From positions 1 to 6,294 of the forward strand of contig DQVB01000168.1 of the NCBI GenBank assembly GCA_015661985.1: DNA of 6,294 bases, written 5' to 3'. The notes under the pieces are model-generated. The model searched no databases and was not told where the DNA came from. It was given only the letters and a program-made list of their open reading frames with translations. A program made the translations under genes and the position numbers. This DNA is from Planctomycetota bacterium. GTDB lineage: Bacteria; Planctomycetota; Planctomycetia; Pirellulales; Thermoguttaceae. Below are positions 1 through 6,093 of this stretch, in pieces. How positions within the stretch are numbered: position 1 is the stretch's first letter; every line of letters starts with the position of its first letter.

Positions 1-90
1 CATAGCAAGGCTTTCCTTGGATTCCGACGGCTGTTCTCTCTTCGAGGAAGGAGCCGAACGAGGGCCCGTTTTGAGGTACGGAAGCTGCAA

Positions 91-1137
91 ATGACCTGCG
101 CTTGCCAGGTGACTCCGAAGCTGACCGACGGCCTGCTGGATCGCTCGGTGGCCTTTCTTCAACCGTACGCGGCCTGCCTGGGCCGTCCGGAGTAACGCCG
201 CCATGCCGTGGTGTACGTGGAAGGCCTTTGCTCGGATCTCGATCGCAAAAGCGCCGAGGGGATCGCGTACCTGTACGGCGAGGATCGCCAGGGGCTGCAG
301 CACTTTACGGGTCGCGCCTCTTGGGATCACCAGTCCCTGCTGGGAAGGTTGGCTTTCGAGATCGGCCGGACCTTGGGGCGAACCCGATGGTGTGATCATC
401 TTTGACCCGTCCGGCTTGGTTTCGGCAGGCGCTGGACGAGTGGGGCGAGCGTTGCCTGTTGGGCGTTCCTTCGAACACATTGATGCGTGACCTGGAAATC
501 GAACCGTCCGAGCCCGCGGGTCGAGGCCGGCGTGCGCGGCGGCCGTTCGAACATGTCCAGTCCCGGGCCGAAGGGATTCCGGCCGCTGCCTGGACGCATC
601 ACGAGGTCCTTGACGGGGAGAAGGGGCCGTTGGTTGTTCAGATCGTCAAGCGGCGTCTGGTGGCCAAGATCGATGGGAAAGTCGGGTGGAGGAAACGCTA
701 GTGGTCATCCGCACTCGCGACGAAGAGGGGTCGGCGAAATACGACTTCTACCTGTCCGATGCGCCGCCGGAAACCTGGCTTTGTAAGCTGGCCTGGGTGG
801 CTACAGCCGAACACCGGGTGGAAGAGTGCATCCAGCGGGCCAAAAGTGACGCCAGTATGGATAACTACCACGTTCGTACGTGGCGTAGCTGGTATCGCCA
901 TATGGCGTTGGCCATGATTGCCGTGTGGTTCCTCAGCCTGGAGACAACGCGGGCAAAAGGACGGCGGCCCTGACGGTAACCCGACTGACCCGGTGTTTGG
1001 CGAGTGTTCTGAATCACACGTGGAAGTGCGACGAGCCGGAGCGGATCTGTCGCCAAGCCACGCGTCTGTTGGTGCGTAACGAACTCGCCCGCCTCCACCA
1101 CTACAAATCGCGTAACATCCTGCTACCAAGGATATAG
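91..1137 (+). pseudogene. Degraded IS701-type (DDE) transposase gene
   Basis: This is the remnant of an insertion-sequence transposase, readable only by joining three frames. From ATG 91 the first frame gives a typical N-terminus (LTDGLLDRSVAFLQPYA..., later YVEGL.SDLDRKS, LYGEDRQGLQHF, WDHQSLLGRL). It is broken by TAA at 193, where the family usually has Gln in RPEQRRHA. An extra G in the run 375-378 shifts to the frame reading GEPDGVIIFDPSG, which holds the first catalytic Asp (404-406). At 404-417 an internal deletion switches to TRPAWFRQALDEWGERCLLGVPSNTL. Single missing Gs near 684-686 and 951-953 restore EETLVVIRTR, AEHRVEECIQRAK (probable catalytic Glu region), MALAMIAVWFLSLE, and the C-terminal LTVTRL...HHYKSRNILLP, with the stop at 1135-1137. 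The block carrying the second catalytic Asp is gone, so no active enzyme is possible. Family assignment rests on remembered motifs. Element ends and target duplication were not identified. Confidence 0.86.
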
Positions 1138-1334
1138 CGAACGAACGTGTGGCTCCAACTGTCGACAGCACTGGTCCATACTCAGTCTGACAACAAACGC
1201 CCGGCACTGGACGGGGCGGGCACCGTACGCTGGCGCCACCCCCCCCACATCGGGGGGTGCAAAGAGGAGTCGCTGGCTGCTATGCTAGTCACGTGCGTAG
1301 CTGGTGGTAGTGGTGGCCGCGATGGGCCGTGGAG
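1138..1334. other. Spacer between transposase remnant and sigma factor gene
   Basis: No gene is supportable here. The first part probably still belongs to the 3' end of the dead insertion sequence. It contains the perfect 10-base palindrome CTGTCGACAG at 1159-1168. The second part holds the hairpin at 1237-1259. A TGCTATGCT string at 1278-1286 resembles an extended -10 box, but I see no convincing -35 partner, so I do not call a promoter. Confidence 0.5.
1237..1259 (+). repeat. C-run/G-run hairpin upstream of sigma factor gene
   Basis: CACCCCCC (1237-1244) can pair perfectly with GGGGGGTG (1252-1259) around a seven-base loop, giving an eight-base-pair, very GC-rich stem. The C run is two bases longer than the G run, so the register can slip. 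No T run follows (the next bases are caaagagg), so it is not a standard intrinsic terminator. It lies about 75 bases before the sigma factor start and could lie in its leader or mark the end of the old insertion. Function is unknown. Confidence 0.55.
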
Positions 1335-1922
1335 ATGTCGCAGGCCGAATCCGGAACGAAGTTGTTCGACCGGTGGCGCGATGGGGACGAGGAAGCTGCG
1401 CGCGCTTTGTTCGCGCGCTATGCCGAGCGGCTCGGGCGTTTGGTGGAGCGGCAATTGGACGACCGGCTGCGGCGGCGGATCGATCCGGACGACGTGGTGC
1501 AATCGGTTTTCCGTTCCTTTTTCCGCCGGACGGCTGCCGGCGCGTACCAGATCGATCACTCCGGGGCGCTGTGGCGGCTGTTGGTACGGATCACATTGAG
1601 CAAGGTCCGGCGCCAGGCCGAGCACCACAGGGCGGCTAAGCGGGACGTGGCCGCTGAGGTCCATTGGCAAGGCTGCGCGGCCGATGCGGAAGCCATGGCC
1701 AAGGGCCCGACGCCCGAAGAAGCTTTGACCGTGGTCGATGAACTGGGATCGCTCTTGCGCCGTTTCCATCCCAGGGAGGCGCACATTGTGGCGCTCAGTT
1801 TGCGTGGTTACTCCCGACAGGAAGTGGCTGACCAGGTGGGTTGCAGCCGGTGGACGGTGCGCCGGGTGCTCGATCGGGCCGGGCACTCTCTCCAGAAGCG
1901 GCTCGAAACCGAGGATCTTTGA
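1335..1922 (+). CDS. ECF-like RNA polymerase sigma factor
   Basis: The predicted 195-residue protein would direct RNA polymerase to a dedicated promoter set. Residues about 8-95 match sigma region 2: an acidic start (LFDRWRDGDEEAARALFARYAERL), the DPDDVVQSVFRSFF segment (about 50-63, core-binding and -10 recognition region), then ALWRLLVRITLSKVRR. A variable linker (about 96-127, Ala/Glu-rich) leads to sigma region 4 (about 128-190), with the helix-turn-helix RQEVADQVGCSRWTVRRVLDRA at 161-182 for the -35 element. There is no region 1.1 or 3, and the length is normal for ECF factors. I chose ATG 1335; GTG 1329 is two codons upstream in frame, and a stop at 1308-1310 limits extension. GGAG at 1331-1334 touches ATG 1335, too close for a normal ribosome site, so the start is uncertain by two codons. 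No anti-sigma gene adjoins; the next gene is a Ser/Thr kinase, a known planctomycetal pairing. Target promoters are not evident. Confidence 0.9.
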   Translation: MSQAESGTKLFDRWRDGDEEAARALFARYAERLGRLVERQLDDRLRRRIDPDDVVQSVFRSFFRRTAAGAYQIDHSGALWRLLVRITLSKVRRQAEHHRAAKRDVAAEVHWQGCAADAEAMAKGPTPEEALTVVDELGSLLRRFHPREAHIVALSLRGYSRQEVADQVGCSRWTVRRVLDRAGHSLQKRLETEDL

Positions 1923-2163
1923 TCGGCATCGGCTGTTTCCGACAGTGCAAACGCAAAACGGGCTGGCCGACCATGGACGTTTTGCTTGGTTCGTCCGGCC
2001 GTTGACGGCTGGGACCCGTCGTGTTGTGCTGTCGGGAGCCATTGGTCCGTCAGGGTGTTACACCAACCGCAAGGTGGCAACCCGTTGGGTCAGTGGCCCT
2101 GGGGACGGTCCTTGCGCGGTGACGGGCGCGCCGTGCGCAGGTGTTGTGGGTTCGTTTTTCGGG

Positions 2164-2200
2164 ACCGACCGGCGGGCTGGAAAGCCCAACCTGCGTCGGT
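2164..2200 (+). other. Possible nested stem-loop
   Basis: ACCGAC (2164-2169) can pair with GTCGGT (2195-2200). Inside it GGGCT (2174-2178) pairs with AGCCC (2183-2187) around a GGAA loop, which fits the GNRA tetraloop pattern. Stems are short, and pairings of this size arise often by chance in GC-rich DNA, so this is only a candidate structured element. Confidence 0.25.
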
Positions 2201-2212
2201 CGCTGCCGCCAT

Positions 2213-2265
2213 GTAGGTCCGTCTCTCCGAGACGGACGTACCGCGTCTCGGAGAGACGCGGCTAC
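2213..2265. repeat. Inverted pair of REP-like hairpins (BIME-like)
   Basis: Unit 1 on the + strand (2213-2237) is GTAG, then arm GTCCGTCTC, loop TCC, arm GAGACGGAC: a perfect nine-base-pair hairpin. After the spacer GTA (2238-2240), unit 2 on the - strand (2265-2241) is GTAG, then arm CCGCGTCTC, loop TCC, arm GAGACGCGG, again perfect. The central 13 bases are identical in the two units. The outer four stem positions differ at three sites and every change is matched on the opposite arm. The two units can also pair with each other as one 15-base-pair stem (2220-2234 with 2244-2258). A GTAG or similar tetranucleotide at the foot of a short hairpin is the hallmark of REP elements mobilised by RAYT (Y1/HuH) transposases, and two units in opposite orientation form a BIME. 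No RAYT gene is in this window. A terminator is unlikely because no T run follows. Confidence 0.75.
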
Positions 2266-2306
2266 GTCGTTACGTCGTTACGTCGTTACGTCGTTACGTC
2301 GTTACG
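2263..2306 (+). repeat. Octamer tandem array (TACGTCGT, 5.5 copies)
   Basis: Five perfect head-to-tail copies of TACGTCGT (2263-2302) are followed by half a copy, TACG (2303-2306), with no sequence variation. The first three bases of the array are also the end of the CTAC arm of REP-like unit 2, so the array starts exactly at the repeat edge. Each unit contains the palindrome ACGT. The perfect copies suggest recent slippage expansion. It lies about 88 bases before the kinase start, where changes in copy number could alter promoter spacing or the mRNA leader. That effect is inference. Confidence 0.85.
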
Positions 2307-2324
2307 GCCGCGTGGTTGCGGCCG
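2305..2324 (+). repeat. GC-rich inverted repeat upstream of kinase
   Basis: CGGCCGC (2305-2311) pairs perfectly with GCGGCCG (2318-2324) around a six-base loop. It overlaps the last partial octamer and lies about 70 bases before the kinase start. No T run follows. It might be a leader hairpin or a binding site, or simply GC-rich sequence; there is nothing to assign a function. Confidence 0.4.
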
Positions 2325-2394
2325 CACGGTCGGATCAGGTTCGGTTGGGGTGGGTTCGAACAGATTGGCATCGGTGTGAGGGGGTGGCAGGACA

Positions 2395-5300
2395 ATGGCG
2401 GAGCACGTAGGCGCGTGGCTTGAGGGAGTGGATGACCGAGCGTGGGCGGTGATCGGCGATGCGGTACGGCGATTGGAACGGGCCTGGGCAGTGGGCGAAC
2501 CGATAGATTGGGCACGCCTGGTGCCCCCGCCGGGCGAGCCGCTGCGCCGGCGGGTGTTGGTGGAATTGATCAAGGTGGACCAAGAGTGCCGTTGGGCGCG
2601 CGGGGAGGGCCACCTTTTGGAGCAGTACTTGGCCCAGTGGCCCGAGCTGCAAGGGCATCCGGAGGTGGTGAGCGAGCTTTTGGAGGCGGAGTGCCTGACG
2701 CGTGCCCTTTTTGGGGCGACGCCGGGCGCCGCGGAGCTCCAGCGGCGTTTTCCGGGGATTTGGCAACATGTGGACTTGGATGCCGTTGGCGCGCTGGCCG
2801 ATCGAGAGGAGAAACGTGTGCGGCCCACGGGCGATACACCTTCGGCTGGCCTGAGTCGCACCGAGCCTCTTACCGTTTTGCCCTCCACGCCCCGGGTCGG
2901 TCAGCGGTGGGGTCGCTACGAAGTGCTGGCGCTGGTGGGCCGCGGCGGCATGGGGACGGTTTACCGGGCCCGCGACACGCGGCTGAATCGGGAAGTGGCG
3001 TTGAAGATCCCGCACATCGATCCCCAAACGGAGCCGGAGGTGATGGCCCGGTTCGTGCGGGAAGCTCAGGCGGCTGCCGGGGTGGATCATCCGAACGTGT
3101 GCACCGTGTTCGACGCCGGGCAGATCGAGGGTGTGCCATACCTGACGATGCGGTTGGTGAAAGGCCCGTCGCTCGATGCATGGCTCGAAGCCACAAAAGC
3201 CGACTCCCCACTGATCGCCCGGGTTGCTTTGAAGTTGGCCGGGGCGCTGGCCAAGGTTCATCAACGGGGGATCCTTCATCGCGACTTGAAGCCGTCCAAC
3301 GTGTTGATGGACGGGGATGAGCCGCTGTTGGCTGACTTCGGTTTGGCGCAGCCGGGACAGCAGCCGCCTTCCGGCGCCATCCCGTCGGGCGCGAAGCGGC
3401 CGGCCGGATCGGCGGACGGGGCTGGCCGTTTGACGGCATCCGGCCAGTGGCTGGGGACGCTGCCGTACATGTCGCCGGAACAGATCAAAGGCCAGCCGGC
3501 CACCTTTCGGAGCGACATTTACAGTTTCGGCGTGCTGCTTTACAAGCTGCTTACCGGACACGTGCCTTTCCAGGCGCCGGCCGAAACGTTGGTCCAGCAG
3601 ATCGTCACCGCGGAGCCGGAGCGCCCGTCCCGATTGGCCGATGGCGTTGATCCGCGGCTGGAGCGGATTTGTTTGAAGGCGATGGCCAAATCGCCGGAGG
3701 ACCGTTTCCGCTCGGCCGAAGAGCTGGTCCGCGCGCTGGAACGCTGCACCCACAGGCCATCGGGCTGGCCGAGGCGGTTGGTGCGACGTCTTGCGGCGTT
3801 CGGGCTGAGCGTGCTCCTGGTGGTGGTCGGCGGTTGGTTTGTTCTGAAGACGGGTCATGGCACGCTGAAGATCGAAGGTCCCCCGGGCTGGAGGATCCTG
3901 ATCGACGGACGGCCCGCCGCCGCGCTGTCCACGAGGCCAGGAGAATACCGGCTTCGCGCCCCCGTGGGGTCTCACCGGGTGACGATCCGCCGGGGGACCG
4001 TGGAGCGGAGTGTTGCTATCAAGATCGGCCGGCGCGGCGCCGTGGGCCATGCAACCCTTGTGCCCCCTCCGCCGAAGGTGCTTTCGCCGCTGCAGGCCGG
4101 CGAAGAAAGGCTGTTGAGCTTAGCGGGCCCAGATCGGATAATCGAGGTGACCGGTGCGCTGCCATCACCGTTATGCATCGCCGCGGACGGCCTCAAACTG
4201 ATGGCCTATTGCGACGACCGCGAGTTTCCAAAGATGGTGGACCTCGCCTCCGGCAGATCGCTGGGGCCAATTCCTTTCGACCCACCGCCCGAGGCACCGC
4301 CGGACAGGGCGTACGCACATCGGGGCCAGGTCCTCTCGGCCGACGGCCGCTACCTGTACGTAACGACCTATTACTCCCGCAGCGTTTCGCGCGTCGACTT
4401 GCGCAGCGGTCCTCCTCATAAGGCCGTACACCTCAAGCTCAGCGATCGAACCGATCATGTGTGGCCAGGATCAGTGGGTATCACCCCGGACCGGAACAAG
4501 CTCGTTGTACTGATCGGGACCGACGGCCGTTCGAATGATTTGCAGAACGATGGGGTTTCCATCGTCCGCATCGACCGAGGCAAACGGTTTGAACGGGTCG
4601 CCGAAGTCCCGCTTCCGGACGAACCCCAGAACCCAAACATTGCCTTCAGTGGGGACAGCCGGTTCGTTTACGTGGCCACCAGGCAGAGGCAATCCAGCTC
4701 GCCGGTGATTTATGAGATCTCATTGAATCCGCCTTATGAAATCACCCGTGCCTTGCCCATTGGGAAATGGTCGCTTTCCGGCATTGCTGTGGCCAGCAGA
4801 GACCGGCGGCTGTTCATCAGCGACGAATCGGCCGGGGCAATCCACGTTGCGGAGCTGGAAACGTTCCGGATCTGCGACAGCATCGCCCTTTTCGGCAACA
4901 CGCCCGGACCACTGGCGTTGAGTCCCGACGGAAGCGTATTGGCTGTGCTCTGCCCGGCCAACGGGAAGCTGTTCTGCATCGATCCCGCCACGGGATCACT
5001 GCTGGGCGGCGCCGGCGGATTGAGGATGTCGCTGGAGGTGGCTTTCGCCGGCCCGCAACAACTCGTCGTGTCGTTCGCCAGAAACCGCCTCGCTGTCCTC
5101 AGCCTTGGCACCCTATTGAGTCGCATCGTGTTTGCCTCGGACCGGGCGGGCGGCAGTCACCAGCTGTACGTGATGGGCTCGGACGGAAGTACCGTCATGC
5201 GGCTGACGGACGACACTTTCGATTATCGCTGCCCGCGTTGGTCTCCAGACGGTCGGCGGATCGCCTTCATTTGCAACCGCGGCGGCGGGAAGGTCGGCCT

Positions 5301-6093
5301 GATCGACCGGGATGGCAGCAATCTGCGGATCCTCGATAGCACGGCGCCTGCTGCGCCAACCAGGCAAGCCCCCCTGGACTGGTCGCCCGACGGCCGCCAG
5401 CTGGCTTACGTGGCCCGTTCCGAAAAGGCCGTCCACGTGGTGGACATCGAGAGCGGCCAGGTGCGGACATTGCTGAACGGTCCGGTGGGGCCGGACGGAC
5501 CAGATGGACTGCGATACTCCACCTATCGGTCCCTTTCCTGGTCTCGATCCACGGGACGGATCTTGTTCACCGCGCAGGATCCAAGTTGGGCGCACCATCA
5601 AGATGTTTTCGCGGTGGAACCGGGAACCCGGGGCGTGGTGCCACTAACGCGCAATCCGGCCAAAGCGCCGTTTTTCACGAGTCCGTCCGAGGCGCCCGAT
5701 GGCTCGTGTGTCGTCGCGGTGCGCCACCAGGGCGGGATCGTGCTGGAGGGCAAGCTGGTACTCATCGAAGGCCCGCGCCGACAACGACCGGTGTACACTT
5801 GCGATCTTCTTGTGCCGGCCAATCCACGCTGGTTTCCTGACGGAAGTCGCATCGTGTTCACAGCCGGCCCACCGGCGCAGCGGCAGCTCTACTGGATTCG
5901 GCCCGACGGAAGCGAACTGACGCAACTGACCGTCGGCCGCTGGAACGACCGGGAACCCGACGTCTGGGCCCCGCCGCCGCGCCCCGCGAAGCAGCCGACA
6001 GCTGCGGTACCCTGGATTCCCACAGAGGGGTTTTCGATCAATACTCTCGGTGCGGAAAGGGCGGAAAACAGGGGTCTGCTGTTCCGGAGGTGA
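2395..6093 (+). CDS. Transmembrane Ser/Thr protein kinase with PEGA-like and two beta-propeller domains
   Basis: The 1232-residue protein should phosphorylate Ser/Thr in the cytoplasm in response to an extracytoplasmic signal. Residues 1-165 carry a duplicated planctomycetal motif (ECRWARGEG...YLAQWPEL; ECLTRALFG...LQRRFPG). The kinase domain (about 175-450) has every key element: Gly loop GRGGMGTVY 182-190, Lys204 (VALK), Glu223, HRDLKPSN 295-302 (Asp297), DFG 314-316, GTLPYMSPEQ 354-363, SDIYSFG 373-379 and Arg437. An Arg preceding the catalytic Asp (RD type) suggests activation-loop control. One membrane helix lies at about 466-484 with Arg-rich inner flank. A divergent PEGA-like domain follows (about 488-555). 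About seven YVTN-like blades occupy 585-905 and about six TolB/PD40 blades 908-1192 (WSPDGRRIAF, WSPDGRQLAY, WFPDGSRIVF), then a tail of about 40 residues. ATG 2395 follows a weak AGGA (2389-2392), spaced only two bases. The frame is intact. The sigma factor upstream is a plausible partner, not proven. Confidence 0.95.
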   Translation: MAEHVGAWLEGVDDRAWAVIGDAVRRLERAWAVGEPIDWARLVPPPGEPLRRRVLVELIKVDQECRWARGEGHLLEQYLAQWPELQGHPEVVSELLEAECLTRALFGATPGAAELQRRFPGIWQHVDLDAVGALADREEKRVRPTGDTPSAGLSRTEPLTVLPSTPRVGQRWGRYEVLALVGRGGMGTVYRARDTRLNREVALKIPHIDPQTEPEVMARFVREAQAAAGVDHPNVCTVFDAGQIEGVPYLTMRLVKGPSLDAWLEATKADSPLIARVALKLAGALAKVHQRGILHRDLKPSNVLMDGDEPLLADFGLAQPGQQPPSGAIPSGAKRPAGSADGAGRLTASGQWLGTLPYMSPEQIKGQPATFRSDIYSFGVLLYKLLTGHVPFQAPAETLVQQIVTAEPERPSRLADGVDPRLERICLKAMAKSPEDRFRSAEELVRALERCTHRPSGWPRRLVRRLAAFGLSVLLVVVGGWFVLKTGHGTLKIEGPPGWRILIDGRPAAALSTRPGEYRLRAPVGSHRVTIRRGTVERSVAIKIGRRGAVGHATLVPPPPKVLSPLQAGEERLLSLAGPDRIIEVTGALPSPLCIAADGLKLMAYCDDREFPKMVDLASGRSLGPIPFDPPPEAPPDRAYAHRGQVLSADGRYLYVTTYYSRSVSRVDLRSGPPHKAVHLKLSDRTDHVWPGSVGITPDRNKLVVLIGTDGRSNDLQNDGVSIVRIDRGKRFERVAEVPLPDEPQNPNIAFSGDSRFVYVATRQRQSSSPVIYEISLNPPYEITRALPIGKWSLSGIAVASRDRRLFISDESAGAIHVAELETFRICDSIALFGNTPGPLALSPDGSVLAVLCPANGKLFCIDPATGSLLGGAGGLRMSLEVAFAGPQQLVVSFARNRLAVLSLGTLLSRIVFASDRAGGSHQLYVMGSDGSTVMRLTDDTFDYRCPRWSPDGRRIAFICNRGGGKVGLIDRDGSNLRILDSTAPAAPTRQAPLDWSPDGRQLAYVARSEKAVHVVDIESGQVRTLLNGPVGPDGPDGLRYSTYRSLSWSRSTGRILFTAQDPSWAHHQDVFAVEPGTRGVVPLTRNPAKAPFFTSPSEAPDGSCVVAVRHQGGIVLEGKLVLIEGPRRQRPVYTCDLLVPANPRWFPDGSRIVFTAGPPAQRQLYWIRPDGSELTQLTVGRWNDREPDVWAPPPRPAKQPTAAVPWIPTEGFSINTLGAERAENRGLLFRR

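Larger units (their letters stand above)
1923..2394. other. 472-base non-coding region with repeats
   Basis: I find no gene in this stretch: no reading frame here has recognisable family motifs, and none has a convincing start site. The first part (1923-2160) shows nothing I can name. From 2164 on it is densely structured: a nested stem-loop at 2164-2200, the inverted REP-like pair at 2213-2265, the octamer array at 2263-2306 and a GC-rich inverted repeat at 2305-2324. The last 70 bases should contain the kinase leader and perhaps its promoter, but no confident -35/-10 pair is visible. No intrinsic terminator follows the sigma factor gene. Confidence 0.6.

Noticed and set aside
50..1156. Possible terminal inverted repeats of the dead insertion sequence: GGAGCCGAACG (50-60) against the complement of CGTGTGGCTCC (1146-1156)
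   Set aside because: Only 9 of 11 bases match, the match does not extend outward, and no flanking target duplication is seen. Chance cannot be excluded.
1329..1334. GTG 1329 as the sigma factor start
   Set aside because: Possible and not excluded. ATG 1335 is preferred by codon type only, since neither start has a well-spaced ribosome-binding site.
1182..2042. Open frame of 286 codons on the - strand
   Set aside because: It is antisense to the sigma factor gene, with low-complexity composition and no recognisable domain, whereas the + strand gives clear sigma regions 2 and 4.
2213..2265. Intrinsic terminator of the sigma factor gene
   Set aside because: The stem is strong, but no T run follows on either strand. 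The GTAG feet and duplicated covarying units fit a REP pair better.
2263..2306. CRISPR array
   Set aside because: The repeats are eight bases, directly adjacent and without spacers, and there are no cas genes.
2358..2361. GAAC upstream of the kinase as an ECF-type -35 element
   Set aside because: No convincing -10 partner follows at the usual spacing, and the distance to the start codon leaves almost no leader. A four-base match is expected by chance.
2335..4050. Long open frame of 571 codons on the - strand
   Set aside because: It lies antisense to the kinase gene and its translation is Arg/Pro/His-rich with no family motif. The + strand frame contains every kinase catalytic motif, so this is a shadow caused by high GC.
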